From positions 62,001 through 126,000 of the forward strand of contig NZ_MXPU01000004.1 of NCBI RefSeq assembly GCF_002204185.1: a stretch of 64,000 bases of DNA, in the 5' to 3' direction. The notes beneath the pieces are model-generated. The model did no database searches. It worked only from the letters and a program-made list of their open reading frames with translations, and was not told the origin of the DNA. Every line of letters begins with the position of its first letter. The first letter of the stretch is position 1. A program made the position numbers and the translations under genes. This DNA is from Rhizobium esperanzae (GTDB taxonomy: Bacteria > Pseudomonadota > Alphaproteobacteria > Rhizobiales > Rhizobiaceae). Shown in pieces: positions 35,156 to 43,670 of this stretch.

Positions 35156-37054
35156 ATGGCCGAGGAACTGGAAACCGAGCGTCCCGACATTCGCGAGGAT
35201 GGACGCCGCCCGCCGCGGGCGGTGGTCGGCTCGCATCGCGTCGAGGAGGAGATGTTCGGCAGGGCCTTCGACGGCAACATCATCAAGCGGATCTGGGCTT
35301 TCGTTCGCCCCTACCGCACCCAGGTCCTCTGGGCTGTTGTCGCCGTGCTGACCTTCACAACGATGCAGTTGCTGATCCCGCTGATCATCCGTTACGCCAT
35401 CGATCACGGCATGTCGCCGGGCGGCAATCATGCGGCGCTGATCTGGGCAATCGCGGCTTTTGCCGTCGCCATATCAATCAATTATGCGGCAAGCTACGCC
35501 CAGGAAACGCTGGTCGGCAATGTCGCGGAAGAGGTGCTGTTCGACATCCGCAAGGCGATGTTTTCGCATCTCCAGCGGGTTTCGCTCTCCTTCATGGACA
35601 AGACCGAAGTGGGGCGGCTGATGTCGCGCCTGCAGGGCGACGTCAACTCGATGCAGGAATTCCTCGAAACCTCGGTGCTGTCGGTCGGCGATATCGTGCT
35701 GCTCTTCGGCATCGTCTTCGTCATGCTCTATCTCGATTTCAAGCTGGGGCTGCTGACGCTTTCGGTGCTGCCAGTGCTCTTCGTCGTCCGGCTCTTCTGG
35801 CTGCCGCTCGCCCGCAAGTCCTTCATGGCCGCGCACGAGACCAATTCGGTTGCGGCAGGGGCGCTCGCCGAAGCGATCCACGGCGTGCGCGCCGTCCAGA
35901 GCATGGACCGCCAGGGCGTCAACTTCACGCTCTATGACGACAAGGCGCATGCCAATCTCAAGACGCATCTGACGGCGGCGCGTTATGCCCAGGTGATGGT
36001 GCCGATCGTCGACAGCCTGACGGGTGTGGCGATGGCGCTCGTCATCGTCGTCGGCGGCGCCCGCGTTCTCAACCAGGCGCTCGATCTCGGCGTGCTCGTC
36101 GCCTTCCTGTTCTACATCCAGCGCTTCTTCGATCCGATCCGTTCGCTGACCCTGCAATATTCGGTGATGCAGCGCGCCATGGCGTCGGGCCAGCGGTTGA
36201 CCGAAGTGCTCGACGTGCCCGTCGACATCAAGGACGCCCCTGACGCCAAGACATTGTCGCGCGACATGGACGGTTCGGTCGAATTCAAGGATGTCGTCTT
36301 CGGCTACAATCCCAAGCATCCGGTGCTGAAACATGTGAGCTTCAAGGTCAACCCGGGCGAGACGGTGGCGCTTGTGGGTCCTACGGGATCGGGCAAATCG
36401 AGCTGCATGTCGCTGATCCATCGCTTTTACGACGTGCAACAGGGCCAGGTGCTGGTCGGCGGCCACGATGTGCGCAACCTGACGCAGGATTCGCTCGGAG
36501 CGCAGATCGCGATGGTGCTGCAGGAGCCCTTCCTCTTTACCGGCACCGTCTTCGAAAACATCCGCTATCACAAGCTGGAAGCGACCCGCGAGCAGGTGAT
36601 CGAGGCGGCGAAAGCCGTCGGCGCGCATGATTTCGTCATGCGCCTGCCCGATGGATATGACAGCATTCTCGGCGAGCGCGGCGGCAATCTCTCGCTCGGC
36701 CAGCGCCAGCTTTTGAGCTTTGCCCGCGCCCTTGTGGCGGATGCGAAGATCCTGGTGCTCGACGAGGCGACCGCCAACATCGACAGCTATACCGAGATGC
36801 TGATCCAGAAGGCGCTGGTAAAGCTGCTCGAAAACCGCACCGGCCTCGTCATCGCCCATCGCCTGGCGACGATCCGCGAAGCCGACCGCATCATCGTGCT
36901 GCAGAACGGCGAGATCATCGAAAGCGGCGACCACCGCCAGCTGATGAAGAACGGCAAGCTCTATTCCCGGCTCTATAACCTCAACTACGCCTCGTTCGAC
37001 GATATTCCCGAGGACGTACTGGAAGATACGACGGCGGCGCAGTCGGCGACTTGA
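35156..37054 (+). CDS. ABC exporter half-transporter, catalytic-site partner
   Basis: A 632-residue membrane-ATPase fusion with a cytosolic N-terminal tail of about 45 residues and a six-helix domain (about 50-360). The ATPase domain has Walker A GPTGSGKSS, a degenerate signature LSLGQ (512-516 instead of LSGGQ), Walker B ILVLDEATANID with catalytic Glu537, and switch His in VIAHRLAT. Combined with the gene at 33103, its intact Walker A/B would face an intact LSGGQ, giving one active and one degenerate site. The start at 35156 is fixed by AGGAGGA 6 bases upstream. The C-terminal tail is acidic (DDIPEDVLEDTT). Confidence 0.93.
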   Translation: MAEELETERPDIREDGRRPPRAVVGSHRVEEEMFGRAFDGNIIKRIWAFVRPYRTQVLWAVVAVLTFTTMQLLIPLIIRYAIDHGMSPGGNHAALIWAIAAFAVAISINYAASYAQETLVGNVAEEVLFDIRKAMFSHLQRVSLSFMDKTEVGRLMSRLQGDVNSMQEFLETSVLSVGDIVLLFGIVFVMLYLDFKLGLLTLSVLPVLFVVRLFWLPLARKSFMAAHETNSVAAGALAEAIHGVRAVQSMDRQGVNFTLYDDKAHANLKTHLTAARYAQVMVPIVDSLTGVAMALVIVVGGARVLNQALDLGVLVAFLFYIQRFFDPIRSLTLQYSVMQRAMASGQRLTEVLDVPVDIKDAPDAKTLSRDMDGSVEFKDVVFGYNPKHPVLKHVSFKVNPGETVALVGPTGSGKSSCMSLIHRFYDVQQGQVLVGGHDVRNLTQDSLGAQIAMVLQEPFLFTGTVFENIRYHKLEATREQVIEAAKAVGAHDFVMRLPDGYDSILGERGGNLSLGQRQLLSFARALVADAKILVLDEATANIDSYTEMLIQKALVKLLENRTGLVIAHRLATIREADRIIVLQNGEIIESGDHRQLMKNGKLYSRLYNLNYASFDDIPEDVLEDTTAAQSAT

Positions 37055-37161
37055 TGGCGCCTATGACTTGAATTAACCACTTGTCGCAAAGTTTGAACGA
37101 ACAAACGCGTTGCTGCCGCATTTCCCTTTTATCCGGGGCAAATGCCACTGAGGAGAATGTC

Positions 37162-37461
37162 ATGAAGAGAATCATTAGCAGCCTGTTGATCGCGACGGCC
37201 CTTGTTGGATCGGCTATCCAGCCTGCTGCCGCGCGTGACCACCATCACCACAACAATACTGGCCGAGTCATCGCCGGCGGCGTTGCCGCGGGTGTGGTGG
37301 GCGGCCTGATCGGCGGCGCGATCGCCAATAGCGGCCCGCGCTACTACGTCGATGGCCCTCGCTATGTCGAGCCGGCGCCGAGGTGCTGGTATGAGGACCG
37401 CGACGTCCGCAACCGCTATGACGGCTATTACCATACCGAAACCGTGCGGGTCTGCGAGTAG
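37162..37461 (+). CDS. Small secreted glycine-zipper protein
   Basis: A 99-residue protein with a signal peptide ending in AAA-RD (about residue 26), a short His-rich stretch (RDHHHHNN), a glycine-zipper-like hydrophobic segment GGVAAGVVGGLIGGAIA (about 37-53) and an Arg/Tyr-rich C-terminus with two Cys. Similar small periplasmic or outer-membrane-associated proteins are frequent in rhizobia; their role is unknown. The start at 37162 has GAGGAGA upstream. The gene is followed by a strong intrinsic terminator. Confidence 0.8.
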   Translation: MKRIISSLLIATALVGSAIQPAAARDHHHHNNTGRVIAGGVAAGVVGGLIGGAIANSGPRYYVDGPRYVEPAPRCWYEDRDVRNRYDGYYHTETVRVCE

Positions 37462-37514
37462 CCCCTGAATTGTTGCGGCGGCGTTGGTTTTAATCGCCCC
37501 CGGTTTGTCTCCAG

Positions 37515-37546
37515 CCGAGGCTGCCTCCCGCAGCCTCGGTTTTTTT
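37515..37546 (+). terminator. Rho-independent terminator
   Basis: A 10-base-pair GC-rich stem (CCGAGGCTGC / GCAGCCTCGG, loop of five) is followed by seven T. It is 54 bases after the stop of the small secreted protein. The remainder of the gap to 37804 holds a short repeat fragment (about 37585-37640) and no gene. Confidence 0.9.
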
Positions 37547-37584
37547 ATTCAATATCAGCGACATCCCTCCAAGAGATGAGCCCC

Positions 37585-37640
37585 ATCCGGCTGCTGCGCA
37601 CCCCTCCCCAACCCTTCCCCTCAAGGCGGAGGGGCTAACA
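37585..37640. repeat. GC-rich intergenic repeat fragment
   Basis: CCCCTCCCCAACCCTTCCCC followed by CGGAGGGGC forms an imperfect inverted repeat of the kind dispersed in rhizobial intergenic regions. The assignment to a named family would need a genome-wide comparison. Confidence 0.35.
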
Positions 37641-37804
37641 CGCTGCGCCAACTGCGCAGACGTCAAGCTTTCTGCGGATGCAAAGGGTGAAGCGGATGCG
37701 AGGGCACGCCAGCCGGCATGCGGGCGAGAGCACCTTCGCAAAAAATCCCGCTCATCCCGCCGCCTGTCATCCGGCTGTCAGAGACAAGCAATAGCTGACA
37801 GCCG

Positions 37805-38188
37805 ATGAATGATGGCCCCGTGACCGACGGCAGGATGCCGAAAAAAGAGCGCATGCGTTTTGTCAGCGCCGAGCAGGTGGCGAAGCTGGCGGGGGTTTCG
37901 CGTTCCGCCGTATCTTGCACCTTCAGGCCGGGTGCAAGCGTTGCGCCTGCAACGCGCGAAAAGGTGCTGCGGGCGGCTAAGGAGCTCGGTTATCACGTCA
38001 ACGATCTGGCGCGCGGCGTGCTTGCCGATCAGAGCCGCCTTGTCGGCATCGTCGCCACACGGCCGGAGTTGGGTTTTCGTGCGCATCTGGCCGCCGCCCT
38101 TGCCAAAGCCCTGATCCGGCGCGGCAGCATTCCGATCCTCATCAAAGTCATCCCGGAACTCATCATTCGTCAGAGCTTCAAGCCTTAG
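37805..38188 (+). pseudogene. Truncated LacI-family regulator
   Basis: 127 codons. After a short N-terminal extension, the LacI helix-turn-helix is clear (VSAEQVAKLAGVSRSAVS, then TREKVLRAAKELGYHVN) and is followed by the hinge and the first strand of the sensor domain (SRLVGIVATRP). Similarity ends near RRGSIPILI, and a stop follows 14 residues later, where an intact protein would continue for about 220 residues. One conserved Arg after the recognition helix (usually SRTF) is Cys. The sensor domain is missing, and no remainder was found before the next LacI gene at 38295. It could still make a small DNA-binding protein, but it is best read as a decayed gene. Confidence 0.75.
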
Positions 38189-38294
38189 CTTTTCGCAGGC
38201 GCCATCCTGTGGCAAGAAGGATCTGGCAATCGAGGCGTAACGTCCCTTGCGCGTTTCCATCGCGCGGCGTCGTCAGGGAGGAAGATCGCTGCAG

Positions 38295-39332
38295 ATGAAA
38301 GGAATTCGCCAGCTCGCCGAGCATCTCGACATTTCGATCGGAACGGTGTCCCGGGCGCTGAACGGCAAGCCGGATGTCAATGAAGACACGCGCCGGCGCG
38401 TGCTCGCCGCCGCCGAAGAGCTCGGTTATGTCGCCAACCAGTCGGGCCGCAGCCTGCGCCAGGGCATGACCAACGTCATCGGGCTGATGCTCGAGGTCAG
38501 TCGCGAAACGGTCGAAAACAGCGACGACTTCTTCCTCGGCGTCACCGACGGGCTGCAGAGCGTCTTTTCCCGCCACAAGCTCGATCTGGTCATGCTGCCC
38601 TGCCCCGACGACGAGGATCCGCACGAATATCTGAAGCGCATGGTGGCGCGCCGCCTTGTCGACGCGCTGATCATTTCGGCGACGCGGCGCACCGACCGGC
38701 GCATCGAGCTTCTGGAAAAGGCCCGCATCCCCTTCGTGGCGCTCGGCCGCAGCGCGTCCGGCGGCAGCTACACCTGGATGGACCTCGATTTCGAAGGCGT
38801 GGCGGCGCGCGGCGTCGACCGGCTGGTCGCCAAGGGCCATCGGCGGATTGCGGTGGCTGCCCCCTCCTCCGACATCAATCTCGGCTATATCTTTCTCGAC
38901 AGCTACCGTCAGGCGCTGCAACGCCACGGCCTTGCCTTCGACCCGGCGCTCGTCATCCGCGTCAAGTCGAGCGAACAGGGCGGCTATCAGGCCGGCCATG
39001 AATTGCTGATGATCGAAGACCGGCCGACCGCGATCATCCTGATCCACGAGCTGATGGCGATCGGACTTTACCGCAGGCTGACCGAGGCCGGCATCGTGCC
39101 CGGCCGCGACCTCGCCGTCGTCGGCTTCCGCGAGGAGCCGCGCACGCATTTCCTGCAGCCGTCGCTGACCTCCTTCCGCATGTCGCTGCGCGATCTCGGC
39201 GCCCAGCTCGGCGAAACCCTGCTCGCCACCATGCCGGCCTATGCCGATCATTACCCGCAGGGCGCCCGAAACAGGATCTGGCCGATGGAGCTCGTTCCGG
39301 GCGAAAGCGACGCCTTCACGCTGTCGGCTTGA
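38295..39332 (+). CDS. LacI family transcriptional regulator
   Basis: A 345-residue regulator with a helix-turn-helix at residues 3-25 (IRQLAEHLDISIGTVSRALNG), a hinge region, and a sugar-binding-protein-like sensor domain (from about 60: VIGLMLEVSRETVE). The second sensor lobe contains PTAIILIHELMAIGLYRRL and DLAVVGFREEP, the standard LacI signature. The start at 38295 has GGAGGAAG upstream. It is convergent with the MFS gene at 39343 (10 bases between stops). The palindrome upstream of that carrier could be its operator. The effector is probably a sugar or sugar acid, by analogy. Confidence 0.92.
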   Translation: MKGIRQLAEHLDISIGTVSRALNGKPDVNEDTRRRVLAAAEELGYVANQSGRSLRQGMTNVIGLMLEVSRETVENSDDFFLGVTDGLQSVFSRHKLDLVMLPCPDDEDPHEYLKRMVARRLVDALIISATRRTDRRIELLEKARIPFVALGRSASGGSYTWMDLDFEGVAARGVDRLVAKGHRRIAVAAPSSDINLGYIFLDSYRQALQRHGLAFDPALVIRVKSSEQGGYQAGHELLMIEDRPTAIILIHELMAIGLYRRLTEAGIVPGRDLAVVGFREEPRTHFLQPSLTSFRMSLRDLGAQLGETLLATMPAYADHYPQGARNRIWPMELVPGESDAFTLSA

Positions 39333-39342
39333 AGCACACTGC

Positions 39343-40635
39343 TCAGACCCGGCTTGGTGCCGCCGAAGCTTCGCGGCTCGTCAACTGGCGCGTCACGAAG
39401 AAGACCAGCAGGGCGCCCGCCGCAAGGCAGGCGGCGAGGAAGAACATCGGCGCAATCGTGCTGCCGCTTTCATCCTTGATCCAGGGCACGACGTTCTGGG
39501 CGACGAAGCCGCCGAGATTCCCGACCGAATTGATGGCGGCAAGCCCGGCCGCCGCTCCCGCCCCTTTCAGGAACCGTGAGGGCAGGCTCCAGAACACGGG
39601 CTGCGGCGCGAAGATGCCGGCGGCGGCGACGCAGAGGAAGGCGAATTGCAGCGTGTGGTTCGGGATCAGCGCCGAGAGCAGCAGGCAGGCGGCGCCGATA
39701 AACGCCGGAATGACGATATAGGGCGTCTTCGATTGAGCCTTGTCGGCCATGGCGGGAACGGCATAGAGCGCGACGGCGACCAGCAGCCAGGGAATGACGT
39801 TGAGGAAACCGTTCACTGTATTGCTGACGCCGAAGGCCTTAACGATGGTCGGCAACCAGTAACTGAGCCCATAGGCCGACAGCGGAAAGGCGATATAGCA
39901 GAGCGCCATCAAGAGGACGCGCGGGTCGACGAGCGCCTTGAAGCCGTTTCCGGCATTTTCGTCCATGCCGGCATTTTCCGAGGTGAGCCGGCGTTCGAGC
40001 CAGTTCTTCTCCCCACTGTTGAGGAAGCTCGCGTTTTCAGGCCGGCCGGGAAGATAGAAAAAGGTGACGATGCCGGCGATGACGGCCGGAATACCGGTCG
40101 CGAGGAACACCCATTCCCAGCCGGCAAAGCCGTAGAGACCGTCGAGATCCAGCAGCGCGCCGCCGAGCGGTGCGCCTACCGCATTGGCGATCGCGCTGAA
40201 GATCATGAACAGCCCGACCATCCGGCCGCGATAGGCCGAAGGGAACCACAGCGTCAGAAGGTAGAGGACGCCGGGAAAGAAGCCGGCTTCGCAGACCCCG
40301 AGCAGAAAACGCAGGATATAGAACATAGCCGCGTTCTGGGTGAAGGCAAGCGCGATGGTGACGAGCCCCCAGGAGACCAGGATGCGGGCGAACCAGACAC
40401 GCGCACCGAGCCTGTCGAGGAAGAGATTGCTCGGCACCTCGAAAAGAAAATAGCCGATGAAGAAGAGGGAGGCGCCGAGGCCATAGGCATATTCGCTCAA
40501 ACCGAGCGCATCGACCATCTGCAGCTTGGCGAAGCTGACATTCTGCCGATCGATATAGGCGATGAGATAGAGGATGCCGAGAAACGGCATCAGCTTCCAG
40601 ATGATTTTCGAGATCAGCCGCTTCTCGTCGACCAT
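39343..40635 (-). CDS. MFS transporter, anion:cation symporter (ACS) family
   Basis: A 430-residue 12-helix carrier. IAYIDRQNVSFAK near helix 1 and FEVPSNLFLDRLGAR in the loop 2-3 region are hallmarks of the ACS family (tartrate, galactonate, phthalate and similar organic anions). Helix 5 has LLGVCEAGFFPGVLYLLTLWFP. The start at 40635 has GGAG 7 bases upstream; longer frames to 40746 have none. It is probably controlled by the convergent LacI gene. No catabolic genes adjoin, so the substrate is not inferable. Confidence 0.92.
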   Translation of the reverse strand: MVDEKRLISKIIWKLMPFLGILYLIAYIDRQNVSFAKLQMVDALGLSEYAYGLGASLFFIGYFLFEVPSNLFLDRLGARVWFARILVSWGLVTIALAFTQNAAMFYILRFLLGVCEAGFFPGVLYLLTLWFPSAYRGRMVGLFMIFSAIANAVGAPLGGALLDLDGLYGFAGWEWVFLATGIPAVIAGIVTFFYLPGRPENASFLNSGEKNWLERRLTSENAGMDENAGNGFKALVDPRVLLMALCYIAFPLSAYGLSYWLPTIVKAFGVSNTVNGFLNVIPWLLVAVALYAVPAMADKAQSKTPYIVIPAFIGAACLLLSALIPNHTLQFAFLCVAAAGIFAPQPVFWSLPSRFLKGAGAAAGLAAINSVGNLGGFVAQNVVPWIKDESGSTIAPMFFLAACLAAGALLVFFVTRQLTSREASAAPSRV

Positions 40636-40672
40636 GCATATTCTCCGCAATGACAATGTCGTTAGACGCCTA

Positions 40673-40684
40673 GATAGCGCTATC
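40673..40684. promoter_or_regulatory. 12-bp perfect palindrome upstream of the ACS carrier
   Basis: GATAGCGCTATC with a central CG is centred 44 bases upstream of the carrier start. LacI-family operators are even palindromes with a central CG, so this is a plausible site for the neighbouring LacI regulator. No second copy was noticed upstream of the regulator itself. Confidence 0.5.
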
Positions 40685-40773
40685 GACCAATATTCAATTG
40701 TGCGAAGTATTTTCTCCGACGCCGCAACCCTGATTGGTGGCCGCAACCGACAACCGGCTACGGCCTGTCCTGA

Positions 40774-41973
40774 TCATTCGGCGGCGGCGACCGCGGCGCG
40801 GCGGCCGATCGTGGCCTGCGTCAGCACGAAGGCCAGGAAGGCGCAGGCGGCGATGCCGGCGGCCATCGGGACAGCGGTGCCATCGAAGAACAGGCTCGAG
40901 ATCACCATGGCAACGGCGGCGATGACGAAATGCAGCGTGCCCATCAGCGACGAGGCAGTGCCGGCGATTGCGCCGTGATCCTCAAGGGCGAGCACCGCGC
41001 TCGTCGGGATGACGAGGCCGAGAAAGCCGTAGCCGATGAACAGGAAGGTCGCCATAACAGGCAGCTGGTTGAAGCCTGAAGCCATCACCACCGCCATGAC
41101 GATCATGGCCAGCGCAAAGGCGCTGACGGCAATCCGCATGACGCGCACCAGGCCGAAACGCTCGCCGAGCCAGCCCGTCGCCTGCGATACCGAGAAAAAG
41201 GAGACGGCATTGATCGAGAAGGCGAAGCTGTATTCGGTCGGCGTCAGCCCGTAATGCTGGATCAGCACGAAAGGCGAGTTGGCGAGATAGACGAGGAAGC
41301 TCGAAATGCCCAGACCGCCGATGAAAGTCAGCGTCAGGAAATTGCGATCGGCGAGCAGCAGGCGATAGGCCTTCATGGCGCTGCCGAGGCCACTGCCATT
41401 GCGCTCCTCGACCGGGCGGGTTTCCTCGAGCTGGGTGGAAAGCAGGAGGAGGCCGATCACCGCGGCACCGGTCACGGCCCAGAATACGCCGCGCCAGCCG
41501 GAGAGCTCGATGACGGCGCTGCCCGTCAGCGGCGCCAGGATCGGCGAGATCGAGAAGACCAGCATCAGCAGCGACATCAGCCGCGCGGCCTGGACGCCGG
41601 TATGCATGTCGCGGACGATGGCGCGGGGGATGACCATGCCGGCGGCACCGCCGATGCCCTGGACGAAACGGAAGGCGATCAGCGTTTCGATATCGGTCGC
41701 AAATGCGCAGCCGATCGACGCGACGGCGAAGAGACCGATACCGAAATAGAGCGGCAGCTTGCGGCCCCACATATCCGACAGCGGCCCGTAGACGAGCTGC
41801 GCAAGCGCAAAGGAGATGAAGAAAGCGAGCAAGGTCAGTTGGGTGACGCTGTTATCGGCATGCAGGTCCTGGCCGATGGAGGGCAGCGCAGGCAGATACA
41901 TGTCGATGGCAAAAGGACCGATGGCCGACAACAGGCCGAGAATGAGGGCAATGCGAAAGAAGGAAGCCGTCAT
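40774..41973 (-). CDS. MFS efflux transporter, Bcr/CflA family
   Basis: A 399-residue 12-helix exporter. The N-terminus IGPFAIDMYLPALPSIG, the loop motif QLVYGPLSDMWGRKLPL and the helix 4-5 segment RFVQGIGGAAGMVIPRAIVRD match drug:H+ antiporter-1 carriers of the Bcr/CflA type, which export bicyclomycin, chloramphenicol, sulfonamides or metabolites. The start at 41973 is the ATG with a weak GAAAGA site. It is divergent from a TetR gene with a candidate operator between, the usual layout of a ligand-induced efflux pair. Confidence 0.93.
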   Translation of the reverse strand: MTASFFRIALILGLLSAIGPFAIDMYLPALPSIGQDLHADNSVTQLTLLAFFISFALAQLVYGPLSDMWGRKLPLYFGIGLFAVASIGCAFATDIETLIAFRFVQGIGGAAGMVIPRAIVRDMHTGVQAARLMSLLMLVFSISPILAPLTGSAVIELSGWRGVFWAVTGAAVIGLLLLSTQLEETRPVEERNGSGLGSAMKAYRLLLADRNFLTLTFIGGLGISSFLVYLANSPFVLIQHYGLTPTEYSFAFSINAVSFFSVSQATGWLGERFGLVRVMRIAVSAFALAMIVMAVVMASGFNQLPVMATFLFIGYGFLGLVIPTSAVLALEDHGAIAGTASSLMGTLHFVIAAVAMVISSLFFDGTAVPMAAGIAACAFLAFVLTQATIGRRAAVAAAE

Positions 41974-42184
41974 AATGGTGATCTTTCGTAAAAGCGCAGC
42001 GGAGGCGCCGGATCGTCGCTCCGCACTCTTTGGAATCGACGCATCGTGCTCTCCGAAAATCAGTCCGATTTTCGCGCCGATGCGCTGGGTTCAATGATGA
42101 TCGTTCGCGCGAAGACGAAGTTGGGAGCTCATATCTTCAGCGGCGGAACCAAGGGTGTCAATAAATTTGGACACGCTTGTAAAG

Positions 42185-42202
42185 TTAGACGCCATTGTCT
42201 AA
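42185..42202. promoter_or_regulatory. TetR-type operator candidate
   Basis: TTAGAC-N6-GTCTAA is an 18-base palindrome that ends 27 bases before the TetR gene start and lies in the 256-base gap shared with the efflux gene. Size and spacing fit a TetR-family autorepression site. Confidence 0.55.
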
Positions 42203-42229
42203 ACCGTCAAGACGTCTTATCTTCGCTCC

Positions 42230-42934
42230 ATGAAAGACAGCGTGACACCGGCAGGCCGGATGGCGGGGCATACGCAGCGTGGACAATGCGCCAAGCGTAT
42301 GTCGATCCTCGATGCCGCCGCCGACGTCTTCTGCCGCAAGGGCTTTGCAGCCGCCAGCATCGACGAGATCGCCGCCGTTGCCTGTGTCTCCCGCCAGACG
42401 ATCTACAATCATTATCGGGAAAAGGAGACGCTGTTCGTCGCCGTCGTCGAGAACGTGATGAACCGCGCCAACGCCACGCTCTTTTCCGTGCTGTCGACCT
42501 TTCCTGACAGCGCCGACGATCTGGAGGACGGTCTGACGGCGTTTGCGGTGCGCCTCAACAAAAACTGCATCTGCAATCATGACGGAAAATTCCTGCGCAA
42601 ACTGGTGCAGACGGAGGGTGAGCGATATCCGCACCTCTTCGAAAGCTGGCGCCAGCAGGGGCCGGGCAAGCTGACCACTGCGCTTTCCGCGCTTCTCGCG
42701 CGCCTTGCCCACAGTCAAGCGCTTGCTATCGATGATTTCGACGTCGCCGCCCGGCAGTTCGTGGCGCTCGCCAATGCCGACCTGCAGATGATGACGCTGT
42801 TCGGCGGCACACCCACCAATGAAGAACTGGAAAAGGCGGCGCGCAATGCCGTGCGGACCTTTCTCAAGGCCTATGGCAACCCGAAGGCCGAAAAGGGCGC
42901 CGGAGAGCCGCAGCTCGCGGCCATGTCCGGCTGA
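42230..42934 (+). CDS. TetR/AcrR family transcriptional regulator
   Basis: A 234-residue regulator. The DNA-binding domain at about residues 20-70 has ILDAAADVFCRKGFAAASIDEIAAVACVSRQTIYNHYREKETLF, split here as helix 1 (ILDAAADVF) and the recognition helix (VSRQTIYNHY). The C-terminal domain is helical and includes KAARNAVRTFLKAYG, similar to AcrR/TetR_C efflux regulators. The start at 42230 leaves a basic tail of about 20 residues before the domain. It is divergent from the Bcr/CflA pump and probably represses it. Confidence 0.92.
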   Translation: MKDSVTPAGRMAGHTQRGQCAKRMSILDAAADVFCRKGFAAASIDEIAAVACVSRQTIYNHYREKETLFVAVVENVMNRANATLFSVLSTFPDSADDLEDGLTAFAVRLNKNCICNHDGKFLRKLVQTEGERYPHLFESWRQQGPGKLTTALSALLARLAHSQALAIDDFDVAARQFVALANADLQMMTLFGGTPTNEELEKAARNAVRTFLKAYGNPKAEKGAGEPQLAAMSG

Positions 42935-42946
42935 TCTCCCTTGCGA

Positions 42947-43387
42947 TCACGTAAAGACCGTCATCTGCGCCGGCACGACCGCGAAGCGGCCGACACGGCG
43001 CGCGGCAAGATATTTCAGCAGCTGTTCGACAAGCGAAGGCATGACCGGCTTCTGGACGACGCCGACCGCTCCCTTGACACCGCCGGCGACGGTCTCGGGA
43101 TTGCCGGTCATGAACACGACGGCGAGACCATGCTCTTCCGCCAGCCGCCTGCCGAGCTCAGGCCCGGTCCGGCCATCGGCGAGATTGACGTCGACGAAGG
43201 CGATATCGGCGGACGGCGCCAGCCGCAGCGCCTGTTCGCGATTATTCGCAAGGCCTGCGACCTGCATGCCGATACCTTCCACCGTCGCGCCGAGATCAAG
43301 CGCGATCAGGAATTCATCTTCGACGATCAATACTCTCTGCTTCATGAGATCATCTCGTTGGCAGCTCCGCACGACATTGGTGGCCAT
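42947..43387 (-). CDS. Single-domain response regulator (CheY-like)
   Basis: A 146-residue protein that is essentially one receiver domain. The acidic pair is in VLIVEDEFLIALDL, the phospho-acceptor Asp in ADIAFVDVNLADG, the Thr in VVFMTGNPE and the Lys in GVVQKPV. It has no output domain, so it acts by protein contact or as a phosphate sink. The start at 43387 is chosen for GAGGA six bases upstream; ATG 43345 would begin at the receiver itself. An EcfG-type promoter is centred about 90 bases upstream. It is convergent with the TetR gene. Confidence 0.88.
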   Translation of the reverse strand: MATNVVRSCQRDDLMKQRVLIVEDEFLIALDLGATVEGIGMQVAGLANNREQALRLAPSADIAFVDVNLADGRTGPELGRRLAEEHGLAVVFMTGNPETVAGGVKGAVGVVQKPVMPSLVEQLLKYLAARRVGRFAVVPAQMTVFT

Positions 43388-43464
43388 GATCCGTCCTCTT
43401 GTTACGCACATACTTCGAAAGAAGGAGCCGCTTGGCAGTCGTCCCTGCCGAAACTCATTGTCGT

Positions 43465-43489
43465 AACGGGAAACCTGACGATATGTTCC
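43465..43489 (-). promoter_or_regulatory. EcfG (general stress) type promoter for the response regulator
   Basis: On the minus strand GGAAC, exactly 16 bases, then CGTT, the full consensus for the alphaproteobacterial general stress sigma factor EcfG/RpoE2. The -10 end lies about 77 bases upstream of the response-regulator start at 43387, on the correct strand. Confidence 0.62.
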
Positions 43490-43670
43490 GCGGTGGAACG
43501 CGATTTTCGCCATTTAACCTATTGTTAACGTTGACAAATCCTTAAACACGAAGCCGACAAGGCAAAAACCCGCCGCTCAATCACGTTGAATTTCAACCGC
43601 CTACTTCTGGATGAGAGCGGGCAATGATACGATCGGATCATTCCATGGAACTCGGCGATCGAGGATCACG

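Noticed and set aside
43495..43530. Second EcfG-like promoter on the plus strand (GGAAC at 43495) for the L,D-transpeptidase
   Set aside because: No CGTT at 16 or 17 bases; the GGAAC arises from a local palindrome with the minus-strand -35.
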